The notes under the pieces are model-generated. The model saw nothing but the letters and a program-made list of their open reading frames with translations. It was not told the origin of the DNA and made no database searches. A DNA stretch of 64,000 nucleotides from Incurvaria masculella (taxonomy: Eukaryota; Arthropoda; Insecta; Lepidoptera; Incurvariidae), in the NCBI GenBank assembly GCA_946894095.1, contig OX335646.2:17230077-17294076 (forward strand), written 5' to 3'. The translations under genes were made by a program, and so were the position numbers. Each line of letters starts with the position of its first letter. Position 1 is the stretch's first letter. This document shows positions 44,126 to 55,604 of this stretch, piece by piece.

Positions 44126-44688
44126 ATCACAAAATGGAATAAGTCTACAACCTTATCGAAGTGAGGGAGGGATAGAAATAAAACCATTTATCGTCAAATT
44201 TCAACTAATTTACACACAATATTAATGTATTATACACATAAACCTTCCTCTTGAATCACTCCATCCAAATTTATGAAAACCCGTTCGTTCCAGTTTTTAA
44301 TTTTATCGTGTTCAGACCATAGAAATAGAGGTCTATGGTTCAGACAGACACAGATAGACGCGGAGGGGGACATTGTTTCAAAATATATAGTAATGAGTAA
44401 AATACATTTTTATTTTATTTGACTACGTAATTATATTATAAAACCAATATTATGTTTTAAAGTCCCAATGTTTTTCTATTCAACGTTCAGAATCTCTAAG
44501 AATTTCCTCTCCTATTACAGGACAATCCATTTACACTCAGACCCTCTAGAAGCACCTGAAATAATTACTAAGCCCTAGGCCTTACGCGCTCGAATAAAGA
44601 CAAACTTCACCAAATTTACATCTTAACCCATCAAAGTGCCTACATAGGTCGTTAACAAAAAGCTGTCAAAATGTAATTTAGCCGGCTA
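44126..44688. other. Unassigned, no gene seen
   Basis: Holds a short hairpin ACCATAGAAATAGAGGTCTATGGT-like segment near 44315-44340. Otherwise AT-rich. Confidence 0.3.
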
Positions 44689-44689
44689 C

Positions 44690-44812
44690 AGGCCGCCTCC
44701 GTGATTGATGACTCGCATCCCACGGCCGCCGAGTGTGCCGGAGCGAGGTTCGTGTCGCGCGGGGGCAGAGGGGCGGAGGGGCGGGCCGGCGCGGAGGGAA
44801 TAACTCTCTAAG
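44690..44812. other. GC-rich CpG-dense island
   Basis: GGCCGCCTCCGTGATTG, GGGGGCAGAGGGGCGGAGGG and GCGGGCCGGCGCGGAGG. Possible regulatory island or first exon; no supporting start or splice pattern. Confidence 0.3.
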
Positions 44813-45064
44813 CTGGGCAGAAAAATAATATTTTCGTCATTTTGCAGTTAATACGTACCTATTACTTCATAGCTGTTAATGGCAGCCCGTGAGAAGAGAC
44901 CGGTGAAATTTGATTAGAGCCCACCTATTTGGCGTTTACACCAAACTAGCGTTTTTAAATGTGTGTAGAATTGTGGAGCGCGCGCAGTGCGCGACCTAAC
45001 ATTTGTGAGTCTAGGTTTGACAGCTTACACATCGTCGCCGTAAATACTTTGATATTGCCGCTTT

Positions 45065-45216
45065 CTCCGCGTTTTCATACAAATCGGTAGTCTGAGTTTA
45101 AAAGATAGAAGAAGTAAAACCACAGAATAAGTATTAAAACTTTTACGGGTTTGACGTTTTTACGTAACTTAGAAGTTCCGTAAACGCCAATTTTATTGAG
45201 AACTCGGACTGACTAT
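45065..45216. mobile_element. MITE family D, copy 3
   Basis: GAAGAAGTAAAACCACAGAA, GTTTGACGTTTTTACGTAAC, CCGTAAACGCCAATTTTAT and GAGAACTCGGACTGACT match the right part of family D. A TTTGGCGTTTACACC string at 44932 may be the remote left end. Confidence 0.6.
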
Positions 45217-45770
45217 AAATAATCGATAAGGATAGAGAAAGAGATACTTTAAACATACATTTTGGTATGTAGTTCTACTATCAATAGCTAACGTTTTAGC
45301 CAAAATCAGTAGCAAACAGTGACATTAGAACGCAGAAAAATGCATAATCTGCTTTCCTTGTGTGTTCAAATCTCAGTCGACAACAATATATAAGGATTGG
45401 CAACCCGTCTTTATACGGTGAAAGTATTTCCACATGTCCACAAATACACGTTGCCGAGCACCGGTTTCATTCGATTCAAGTATGTATGTGAATTTACAAA
45501 TTAAAATTGACAAGTGGAAGGAAAATATCGTACAGTAGCAGGCTTACTACTTTGCTAGGGTTAGCTCAAACTGGGTCACACTGAAATGAACATTAATGAA
45601 ATAAAGTCGACGGTCGAATATTCTGCTTGCCATGCTGCCACCCATGGCAATGCCATGACTGCCATGATGCCAATACATTTTGTAGTCATTGTCGAATTTA
45701 CGTTCAACTTCCAGTGCAATAATTATTTATTTTAATATCTTTGTCTGAATATTAATATGGGGAAGACGAA
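45217..45770. other. Unassigned; TGCCATG-rich patch
   Basis: 45628-45672 has TTGCCATGCTGCC, ATGGCAATGCCATGACTGCC and ATGATGCC, an irregular short repeat. Nothing coding. Confidence 0.35.
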
Positions 45771-45773
45771 ACA

Positions 45774-46015
45774 GGGGGTCCATTCAGGGCAAGAGTGAGT
45801 TCGAGTTCGGGAGTGAGTTAACCTAAAAATAGCTTGAAAATATATTATTATTTAAGTAACGGAACGGTTATTTATGCTTCCAACGTATTTACGAGAAAGT
45901 CCAGATTTTTACCTAACTGTAATGATGTTCAAGAATGTAAAACATTAACTATTTAAAAAAGTGAGTTGATATTTAGTGACGAATTCGAACTCACTCTTAT
46001 CCTGAATGGACCCCC
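45774..46015. mobile_element. MITE with GGGGGTCCATTCAGG ends
   Basis: 242 bp. Left GGGGGTCCATTCAGGGCAAG and right TTATCCTGAATGGACCCCC are inverted; arms run about 35 bp through AGAGTGAGTTCGA. No clear target duplication. Confidence 0.78.
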
Positions 46016-46276
46016 AGAACTTATGACCCTGACCCACTAACGAGTTTTTGGATGAAAGGTGCACTCAATAGTGAAATGTCAAGGTCTGAATGAAAACAAA
46101 AGCTTTTGTTTGTCTTCAAACTAATTGTTCAAACTTTGAAATGAAACAATATAGATAATGTTATTGTGATTTTCTACGAGTACAACCTTATGTTATTTAA
46201 TACGCACCATTTGGAACAATTCATTTTCGGAATAATATAAAAAGAAAATGGTGTCATTTCAATTACATATAAATTT

Positions 46277-46320
46277 TTCATTTCATTTATTTAAACTTTC
46301 TGGGTAGTCAAACTACACTT
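46277..46320 (+). repeat. Host repeat R, left arm only (copy E)
   Basis: TTTCATTTATTTAAACTTTC and GTAGTCAAACTACACTTA. Homology ends at the CTAA position where copies A and B carry inserts. Confidence 0.55.
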
Positions 46321-46374
46321 ACTTCAAAAACTGACATACACACATTTTCAACAATTTTTAAATATATTCTGTTT

Positions 46375-46546
46375 GGGTCGCCTCCATCCGTCCGAAAAAC
46401 ATAAGGTCCAAAACCCAGATCATCCGAAAGTATCTATTTTTCGTTTGTATTATAAAATGCATATAGTCTAACCTAATCTAACCTTATTCGGTATGGACGG
46501 TATGGGTTTTGGACCATATGCTTTTTGGAGTTAATGATGCGTCCCC
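46375..46546 (-). mobile_element. Palindromic MITE with 8-bp target duplication, copy 2 (TTAGG-bearing)
   Basis: 172 bp from GGGTCGCCTCCATCC to AATGATGCGTCCCC with inner arms AAGGTCCAAAACCCAGATCA and TATGGGTTTTGGACC. A perfect 8-bp duplication TTCTGTTT lies at 46367-46374 and 46547-46554. The centre has CTAACCTAATCTAACC. Confidence 0.9.
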
Positions 46547-46554
46547 TTCTGTTT

Positions 46555-47160
46555 TATTTTGTAAGACCTCGGATAACTTTGACAGATCTTTTTGGGTAGG
46601 TCACGTAGACGCCACCTGTCGTGATTAATAAGCAGTTTCCTTCCTCGTTATTGCGATAATGCAACTGTCATAAAACTGACGAAACGGTCCTGCCCAACCC
46701 TTTCTGTGCTCTGCAGCGGAAGTGAAGTTAGAAAATAAATAAAAACATTTCACGAAGGACGTGACAGCGAAACAGGGGGAGGCGGAGTAGGGAGGGCGGC
46801 GACACAAGAAACAGCAGCTCCTGAAGTTGAAAACTTTTGACTAATTCAATGAAAAAGTTGTATCGTATTTGGGAAGAGAAGCTGAGAATAAAGCGATGTC
46901 AACTTTGATGGTGAATTTATTTCGGATCCTGTTAGACTTTGCGCCATATTTGACAAATCGTGTAAAATAAAGCTGTTGATCCCAGCTAATGAAGTGATGC
47001 CTGGGGGGTGACCATGATACACTAACTTGCCATGACTTTTGTTTGCTTTCGTATCATGCTATTTCTATGTAATATGTAATTCTTATATATAGGCACTGTA
47101 CTTTATTTTGTAAATTGATTTTTGTTGCGTATAAAATAATTTTCAATCAATCAATCAATG
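46555..47160. other. Unassigned; possible LINE tail
   Basis: Ends in AATCAATCAATCAATG, a simple tail typical of some LINE 3' ends. No frame recognised. Confidence 0.35.
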
Positions 47161-47164
47161 TATT

Positions 47165-47330
47165 CTTCTGTACGGGTGTTTGTAACCTAACTCCTCCTTA
47201 ACGGCTGGATTGATTTAATGAAACATTTTGTGTGGGTTAGGTTAGGTTAGGTTAAGTTAGGTTAGGAACAAAATTACACTGTTGTCGAGATATTGTCCCG
47301 TGCCGAGCCGCGCGCCTCAGCTTGTATAAT
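47165..47330 (+). repeat. Retroelement-like fragment with TTAGG array
   Basis: TAACGGCTGGATTGATTTAA resembles lepidopteran LINE ends. It is followed by six TTAGG-type units (47237-47266, one TTAAG). No palindromic arms as in the MITEs. Confidence 0.5.
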
Positions 47331-47690
47331 ATAATATTACATATTATAGCATAATAACGTATAATATGTATTAGCTACAGCCATGGTAAATAACCTCGTC
47401 GGATGAAAAGGCAATTGGGTGATTCAATCTGATGTTTGGTGGCATTTCGTACCGTCCTAATTGGTAAATTTCAGTGGTCGTTCGACAATTTGGATGGTAC
47501 GAAATACAGCTAAACGTCTTATTTAATCACACAATTGTCAGATCACCCGGCCAGTTAATTCACCATGGTAGGGGACCAGCTCTGAGGACGTAGCACAGGG
47601 AAAATATTTATATAGATAGAAATATTGCCTGTGTCCCTCGTGCACGCTTCAACTTCCGAGCGTGACCTGTATCACTAATGAAGTCTTTGT
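47331..47690. other. Unassigned, no gene seen
   Basis: AT-rich. Contains a loosely inverted pair ATTTCGTACCGTCC and GGATGGTACGAAATACA (47450-47510) that could be a small MITE core. Confidence 0.35.
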
Positions 47691-47694
47691 TTTT

Positions 47695-47993
47695 AGGGTT
47701 TTGTACCCAAAGGTTGCCAACGGAACCCTATTATTAAGCCTCCGCTGTCCATCCGTTCGTCCGTCCGTCCGTCCGTCTGTCACAGGGCTGTATCTCAGTA
47801 ACCGTAACAGATAGACAGCTGAAATTTTCACAGAGCGTGTATTTATTTTGCCGCTATAACAACAAATAGGTAAAATTTAAAAATAATTAAAATTAAAGGG
47901 GGCCCCGATACGAAAAACTTGTTTTTTTTTGTGTTTAATCTTTTACGATGGTACGGAACCCTTCGTGTGCGAGTCCGACACGCACATGGCCGG
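47695..47993 (+). mobile_element. CGTC-microsatellite element, copy 11 (full length)
   Basis: 299 bp from AGGGTTTTGTACCCAAAGG to CGCACATGGCCGG, bounded by T runs. Carries four to five CCGT units. Confidence 0.92.
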
Positions 47994-50564
47994 TTTTTTA
48001 TAAGATTTCATTGCAGGTTTTAGGTTACGGTTCGACTAAATTGAGCGGCAAATTGATAATCTAATTTTTTTATGGAATATATATATTTCATATTAGCTCT
48101 TATTCTTGAGAATATATTTTTTAAGTTTATTATTTCGCCAAGTATTACAGTATCCTAACATAGACAGTGACGTGTTTCGACAAAACCATGTTACTTTTAT
48201 TGCGGCTACTAACTTAACCTTTTCGTTTGCCCACCGCTAGCTTAACCGCGCTATTGTCAGTTAACTGTACGAACGATTTTGTGAAAACACTTAAGCTTTT
48301 TACAGAATATGCAAATAGTCGAAAATACAGGTAAAGTACATCTAAAATGTTTTGCCGTGCTAATTTTCCAAAAACAACCTGTAAGAGTATATCATGAAAA
48401 ATATTAATCACACATGAATATATGGGAATGACATGTGAATTTCATTAATAATAGATATTTTTAAAATGTTAAAAAAGAAATTATATAAATTGGTCATAAC
48501 ATCCGATACAATAATTATTAACATCCAGTGGATCAGTAACTGATTTTTTCATCTTACGAGTACTTATTACATTTTAAAATAATAAAATGCTTTTTTAGAC
48601 GTCGTCGTAGTGTCTATGTTTTCGAAGGGAGGAAGGGTTTACAAATAGTTAACAAAATAATATTGCTATAAATTATTATTAAAAATTAAAAAAAAATGTT
48701 GCAGAAGTAAAGAAAAATAATCGTATTTCGATACCACTGGACATCGCAAATCTTGCAAATGAACTAACTAATCTAAAAAAAATGCCGGTTGATGAGCCGA
48801 ACACCCTTCGACATAAACTGCTTTTCAGACTGGCATAAAGCAAAATCCCTTTACACAGTTACAAAATAACTTACCTGCTCATTTTTTTTTCAAAGAATAT
48901 ATGAATGGTTCACCGCCGAGTCGCGTAGCTCCAAGCGGCCCCTAATGACGGCAGCAGGCAGCTTTACCGGCCATTATACCCTTAACCATTCAATATTGCT
49001 CAGCGGTCTGTCGGATTATATTCCGAGGGTGTAGAGATTATTTCGAGTGCGGCGAAGGGTTATTTTGGATTACAGCCCTCTCATTGGTTAATTAATTCAT
49101 CCCGAAGATGTTTGTTGAGGTGTAGTAAAATTTGCCCTTTTTTATGAAACAATCTTAACGGGTGCTATTAAATTGTTTATAAACTTTTTTGACCCATAGT
49201 TGAGTGGATGAGTCATTCGATTATACCGACTGAGTCCTGAGTTGAATTCTCATAGTCAGTAATGTAGCAGGGAGAAGCAGATTTGCCTAAAGCTGATTTA
49301 AAATTTTAAATCTCACCAAACGTTCTCGCTTGAGCAGAACGTAGCAACGAAATAAAGGGGAAATTGATGTTAGAATAATATAAAAATGCAGTGTTTTTAT
49401 GATTTAACTAAATGATTTTTCGATATTTTAATTAACATAATTTAAAGATAGGGTTCAGTTGATTTGATTTAAAGTTCAATTTTTAGATTTAGAGAATGTA
49501 TATAGTGACGTATGAAATATTACAAATATATGTATACGGCCACACGCGCACGCAAACAGTCGCAGGGAGTTTGATCCATGTAGGATCACTCTTGCGACAC
49601 ATTGCAATAATTAGACTGAATTTAACTATATTGCGGAATACCGGCCGAGTCGCCTTTTGGAATGTGGAACAAGCAAACATTAATGTTTCAGTCGGAGACT
49701 ACTTTCCTCTTCATGATAGATACGCTTATACATTTCAAAGTTAATATCATTAGTAGACTCGTTCTATAATTTAAATCAGTGGTGTCACCGCTTGTATCTT
49801 AAAAAATACGGAAAGCAATAGTATGTGTTCTTAGATTTACAGCGTCGCTGTATATAATGTTGGAGGCGAAACATGTCGGCCAAGCACGGCATTGCACACC
49901 GGAAAACCGTAATTTTACAAAACGTTTAAAAAAACATTAAGCAAAAGTATGACTGACGCAGACTTCTTCTAAGGTTCTTGAGTCCATAGTCCGTGTCGAA
50001 GAGCGTCGAAAGAAGTGAAGACTTAACTCAGCAATATTTCTGAGCTCGCAGCCGGTTACTTTATGATTCCGAACGTATGATATTAAGGTCATGACCAGTT
50101 CGATAAAAAAATATGTGACCAAAGCCGATTTTATTATCCAACCAAATATGTAGGTCAACCATCGTAATATTAAGAAATTATTCGTGTAGAAAGTTTTACT
50201 ACTGTGAAGATAAGGTTTAAATTGCTTCATCTGAGAACTACGTACAACAAAAGTACACAACTAGTATACTCGGTGCGGTACCCGGGTACGCTCAGGATAG
50301 AAGCGTTATGTTTCGGGACAAACAATAGAATATCCCTCGGCAGTATTCTTGGCACGGAAGTGGTCCAAAGTTTATTAAAATAAACACTTTTTTCCAAGAT
50401 CCTTGGTGGGGACTGTGTTTGTGTGATCTGGTAGGACTTATAATATTTCCTTATTGTCCAGAATCTTCAGCACAAGGAATAGCCATTTAAAAATAACGGA
50501 CCCGAAAGAAGTTGTACTGCTCAAACGTTCCAAAAATGAATAATAATTCGATCGCAGCGCAAGC
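47994..50564. other. Unassigned, no gene seen
   Basis: Long AT-rich stretch. The 107-codon minus frame 49937-50260 and other short frames have no recognisable domain. Confidence 0.3.
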
Positions 50565-50685
50565 TAACAGGTCGAATTGTAAATTTAAACCGTACCAGGG
50601 ATCTACTGACATACTCACAAAAAATTCATCAAAATCGCTCTAGCCGTTCAGGAGTTCAGTGTCATACACGCGTAGGTACAGAAGA
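50565..50685 (+). repeat. LINE-like 3' fragment
   Basis: AATTCATCAAAATCGCTCTA, GCCGTTCAGGAGTTCAG and CATACACGCGTAGGTACAG resemble the conserved 3' region of RTE-type lepidopteran LINEs. Assignment from memory. Confidence 0.5.
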
Positions 50686-51680
50686 GCTATATATTTAAAG
50701 ATAATGTCGTTTTCGACAAATTACATTGCCGTGTAACGCAAGCAGACAGAACATAGAAAGACAAATTCAAATTAGGAGTAATAATTATTAACACGTTCAT
50801 GTGACGTGTTAGACAAGCCGCAGAAACCTTGATACGTCCGAGAACTACCCTCAAGGTATGGTGGAGCGACCCTGTCAACTTATTTCCAGCGCGGAGCCTC
50901 GACAGTGTCTACAGAAGTTCAAGTTTACAATCGATTCGGTTATTTCCGCCTCGGCCTTCGGGAAAAGTCGGCCTTTTCCGCTGCCGACATGGGCATTCGG
51001 CCCCAGTCGCGGCCGCTTGGGCGGGAAAGACATAAAATATTCAAGCAACACATGTCACATTCTAGATAGCCTTTAGTAGCGTCTACTAAATTGAGAGTCA
51101 TTTATTATTCTCACATAAGGACGATACGACCCGTCTCGTTAGCTGTCACTATTACTCAGTACTTTTAAACTGTAAATTACTATATATTAGGCGGAAGGCA
51201 CTCTTAATAAGGATTCTTGTAATGGAGGATTGACATTCGGAGCCTATAATACTGCATATTTATGACATGGGTTTTCTAATTTAAATAGGGTAGGATTAAC
51301 TTTGAAGTAGGTTTAGATAGAAGATTATTGTGCCATCTAACGGTATAACTATGCTAATTCCTGCTACAAGAAAACGAATAAATCTGAAATTCTGAGAATG
51401 ATTTTGCGGAAACAACGATTTGGCTTTAAGTTAATTTAATATTGCCCAAAAGTCCATTCACTTAAAAAATAATGCACAAAGTGGGTCCTTCCTCTCCGTC
51501 TCTCCGTCTCTGCTCCATGTAGATTGTGCCACAGTCGTTTGTACTATTTCTGCTATAACTCCCCATAATTACTCAGTAACAAACTAAAACAGAACTGTAT
51601 TGGCGAGCACACTAACAAGTTGTGTATGTGTATATCATAAAAAAATACTACAAAAGAGCAAGCATATTTTAAATAATTAC
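50686..51680. other. Unassigned, no gene seen
   Basis: 50940-51030 is GC-richer and contains a local palindrome GGGAAAAGTCGGCCTTTTCC. No domain in the two overlapping frames. Confidence 0.3.
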
Positions 51681-51732
51681 GAGGCATAGCGAAGTTGCGA
51701 ACTTTAAATGGCAACTTTTTGAGCTATGCCTC
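51681..51732. repeat. Hairpin, 10-bp perfect stem
   Basis: GAGGCATAGC (51681-51690) pairs with GCTATGCCTC (51723-51732). A second inner pair GTTGC and GCAAC lies inside, so a bulged stem-loop of about 52 nt is possible. Confidence 0.75.
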
Positions 51733-53089
51733 AGAATTAGCTCATTAGTTAGTTCTTAACTCCATCGATAAAGTAGGTAAATAGTGTATGCACTTCATTT
51801 GAATCCAATGTAATAATATATATTTTATTATTGAAAATTAGTTTGGCTTTAAAATAATTTTCCGCTGGCGAAGCGTAAGATAATCTAAATAATTTACAAA
51901 ACATTTAGCTTCACAATTCAATAAAATCCATTATGTAAGCGAGTTTAATTAAATTTCCCGGGTCGTGATCGCTCGCGGGCAGCGGCGGCAGCGGCGGGCA
52001 GCGCGGAACGAAAAACTCGCGAAAGCTCAAATGGCCAACCCGAACGGAAGCTTTGAATATTTTCATTTACGAAACGGACGCAAACCACAAAAGGTAACAG
52101 CCAATAATGCCGGGCCAGATAAGAAGGGATTAAACGCTCAAATTTGTATTGAAAATCCTAAATTGAGGTTTTTAGTTAAATTGGAAAGCTTGTGTAGGCA
52201 GGGGAAATGCTTTTATTTTTTACATTCGAAGAAACATCGAAAACGTTTACTTAAAATATCTAGTCAGCAAACTTAGATTTTTTTTGTTGAAGTGATGATA
52301 AAAAAAGGTTTGAATTTTGTTCATCCACATTTCCACTCCATAATTGAAACCAGTAAACAGGCTAATGAAGTCGAATCGAGAACTAATTAATTAAGTAGCT
52401 TTATTAGGTTTTATTGAGCGAACAAGCGAATTTTCGCGTTTTGTTGTGTTACTACACAAACTATCTCATTACATGTATAAAGGTAATACATGTTATTTTA
52501 TTATCATGAGATTATGTTCAATGCATACTCAAATAAGAATACTATTACGGCATTCGCCGGCAGGGTGGACAGATTCCAACTATTGCTAGAATAATATTGA
52601 GGTGTAAGTAAATAATCGAAAAATCCTGGGATTGCATCCTGGCAATCTTAACATTCCTTCAGAAATGCAGAATAATATGCTAATATAGCTAGGGCAGTTT
52701 TGTAAAAATAACTTTAGGTCTAAAAAACAAAACAGGCTTATTACCTCAATTTTACGGATATTATTTTACAAATTATGTCGAACAACAGGGAAAATCTAAG
52801 CTAATCTAATCTAATTCAGATGGACAGTGTAAAATCACTTTCGTACCGTTTCATATAACTTCCGAATCCTATTCCCGATGATTGGTAATGACAAATTGAA
52901 TAATAATAATGATAAATTGTAATATCATAATAATAATATTTTTTACATTTTATCAGTACATTGTACAAACGTTGTAATTAATCACCTATTAAACCATTTA
53001 TTTAAGAAACACATAAATAGAAAATAAAAAAATTGCTTACAAAAAAAATTTAAATAACGTTTATGTTGGTGATTAACGAGCGTGCTCAC
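51733..53089. other. Unassigned; possible intron start at its right edge
   Basis: Contains a GC-rich patch at 51960-52015 within a 103-codon frame (51965-52276) of no recognised family. The right edge is the putative intron donor of the minus-strand exon. Confidence 0.3.
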
Positions 53090-53153
53090 CTTCTTGCGCC
53101 ACAGAATTGTATCCGTCCGGTGTGACGAGGGGCGTGGTTCCGCCGCTGTACAT
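53090..53153 (-). CDS. Putative first coding exon of an unidentified minus-strand gene
   Basis: Reads ATG at 53153 with the context TCAACATG, a good insect start context. It encodes 21 residues beginning MYSGGTTPLVTPDGYNSVA plus one base of the next codon. It ends GAAG with the donor GTGAGC at 53089-53084, a near-consensus 5' splice site. Codons are GC-rich in an AT-rich region, unlike the random frames nearby. I do not recognise the protein. The downstream exon would lie to the left, within or beyond this window; I found none. If real, the long transposon-filled DNA to the left could be intron 1. The plain open frame continuing through the donor (to 52982) is probably intronic read-through. 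Confidence 0.55.
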
Positions 53154-53420
53154 GTTGACTGACAGTATTCAGCCCTGACTGACAGCGCTGCCCGCCTCCA
53201 CTTCACTCACTCTATTTATCCAAACTTTCACTTTTCCTATTTCATTTGTTTTCCGCACAAGCACTCACGATCACTCACGATCACTCAACTTGAAATCCAC
53301 ACAGACAACACGGTCGCATTCTTTTATGCTGCGATCGGTTGAAAGAAATAGGTTATCTGTTATTTCGGAGTACCTACCCACTGTCGTAGTTTATCTGTGT
53401 GTAGGGACCACGTGACCGGC
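53154..53420 (-). promoter_or_regulatory. Putative promoter and 5' UTR of the minus-strand exon
   Basis: Minus strand, in order: CACGTG E-box within GGTCACGTGG (53407-53416), two GATA-type motifs (AGATAA at 53391-53396 and 53353-53358), tandem TCGTGAGTGA (53265-53285), a TATA-like ATAAATA (53213-53219), two TCAGTC initiator-like hexamers (53177-53182 and 53157-53162) and the start codon. TATA-to-TCAGTC spacing (about 38) is longer than the usual 30. Factor assignment is inference. Confidence 0.4.
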
Positions 53421-54594
53421 TGCTATCGGAGTTTCTTTGTGTCTAATGCAAGTGGCAATTATTGCAAGCATATAGATTACCGCCATCGACTACGCCTTTA
53501 AATGTTTATCGACTCTATCGTACCCGAGGTTAAATTCTCAGTAATATTTACCAATGAATAAAACACCATGAAAATATTATTAAGACTTTAAGTAAATATT
53601 TAAACACTTTATAGCATACGAATCTTTAATACAGTTGGAATTTTCTAGACTGCAGCTAATCATCAATGAAGAACTGGTCGAGTGAATATGATGATAAGAC
53701 GGAATGCAATAGAAATAAGAAGCACTTTAAGTGCTCGGGTTACCTTAGTAAATAAGTCAACTTTAAGGCGGTTGCAACCCTCAACATTTTAAGAATACCC
53801 CCCTAAATAGCACAACCACTTCTTCTTTAAAACCACAGACAAGGCCGGTGATAGGCTAAATTTGGGAAGTTAGTCCCCATTACCTGCTGGCGTCCTTGGA
53901 CTCAATACAGCTCCGAGTGGTCGGTCTTGTTGGTGACCCACATCTTACTGTTGGCCTGGAGACCCTTTGTAGGGTCCTTTATTCTGTTCTGCGGATACAA
54001 TCACGGACGTTGCTCTGCGGAACTTGCACCCTTATTCCTCCCCATCCAACCTAATATCCGGATCACCTCCCGCAGAGAATCAGAGCACCTTTGTGGTTGA
54101 CACTAGGATTTGAGATCCAACCGGTTCTCAAACTATATATCTAATGCACCGCCACTGTTGCCGGCGGGTGTTTTTCCTTAAACCTATAACCTGGGCGTCT
54201 TCAAACGTAATTTAAACAAGCTTGATAGCTCAGGAGAGTCAGTAAAACCGTTGATATGCTTCCTCAATGAGCGGAGGTACATTTGGCTTTTCTGAGTAGC
54301 TTTGGTCTCTCCTCTAAGAAACATCATATAGGTTCAAATCATAATTTTATTGAATAATGTAATGGTGTAATGGAAGTTCCATTTCCTGTCACCATATTTT
54401 TGAAATTTATCTTATTCGTACTTTAAAAAATTATCGTCCGATTTATTTTTACATGCTGTTAAGAGCACTCTATCTATGATAGAATGGCGCAACTGCTAAA
54501 AATTGCTTGTGGACGTGGACTGGCGTTAAACAGATCGCGCCACTAATCTGTTTGTGTGGCGTTTTTGATGCCACACGGTTGCATAATAATTTAT
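53421..54594. other. Unassigned, no gene seen
   Basis: 53800-54250 is less AT-rich and may be an old retroelement piece, but no frame with recognisable residues was found. Confidence 0.3.
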
Positions 54595-54867
54595 TTATGT
54601 GACTGGACATGGAGCTACGACACTTTCTGTCATGACACACACTAAATGAGGCCAGGTGCCATGGCGAAACCTCCCTTGTATGGCGTGGTTTTATTGAACT
54701 AAATGGAAAATACAGTACAATTTTCATAGCCGCTTCGATCGTCATTAAATCAATGCGATGCTACCCACCCGGGCAGGATAAACCCTATCACCAGCCAGGG
54801 GACCTACAGATTTACGTGGAATTCGAACTAGCAACGACTAATATCCCTTAGTCGTCTCTTACGACAT
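54595..54867 (-). mobile_element. SINE with third head type (minus)
   Basis: The tail (ATTTATGTGACTGGACATGG, GGTGCCATGGCGAAACCTCC, CATAGCCGCTTCGATCGTC, CCACCCGGGCAGGATAAACC, GGGGACCTACAG) is the common SINE tail. Beyond TTACGTGGAATTCGAAC the head is neither 5S- nor tRNA-like but carries CCTTAGTCGTCTCTTACGAC. Confidence 0.75.
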
Positions 54868-55604
54868 TGTAATTTTTTACGTGTCGGAATCCACACAGCT
54901 AGAAATTATGTTTGGTTACATAAATATAGAACTATTATTTAACATTCGAGTCAAGTCTCCAAGGAGATTCTCTACTATTTGCCATGCGAGGGAAGGAGTC
55001 GTTGGAAATTTCTAGAGAGCAGCTTCATAGATAAAGCGAACGAACAATAAGGGGGAAGTTTCACTATGCAGACGATAGCGAGATTACAGCGATGCAGGCA
55101 ATTGAGAGAATGTGCGTCAGAAGTGATACAACTGATCTAGTTTTTTGGGGGAGTTTAGTAAAACAATTCATGAGCTATAGTGAGGGAGTTTATTTTTCTT
55201 TGCAACGGTAATGTAAAACGCTAGCACAGCAAAACCAATGATCTATTTGGCCTCGATACGTATCATTGGGTCGCTCGTCTAGGTAAGTGTAGTTGCATTT
55301 AATAGGCGATCTAATTAGCTCTTTAAAAAAAAAACAAAAACATTCGTGCTTGTGATCAATGCTCCTTAAGGTTAGCAAACACTATTAAAAGATAACGTTG
55401 AGGATAATATTCATATGTAAGTATGAAGATATCTACAAAAGTGGAATCGCAATTGAATTCACCTTCGTAGAAATATACAGTACGCGGCAGAAACTAATTC
55501 ACATCAGACGCTGGAAAGAGACAATCGGCTAGTTTCGGCTTCGTAAAGCGTCATCTCTCTCGCAAGGAGTACGCAGGTAATGAGTGACAGCGGCGACGCT
55601 CTAT
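54868..55604. other. Unassigned, no gene seen
   Basis: AT-rich. No repeat or domain recognised. Confidence 0.3.

Noticed and set aside
51965..52276. 103-codon frame with an internal AAG/GTAACA donor-like site
   Set aside because: Start context is mediocre, the donor is weak and the product unknown. Less convincing than the exon at 53090-53153, though not excluded.
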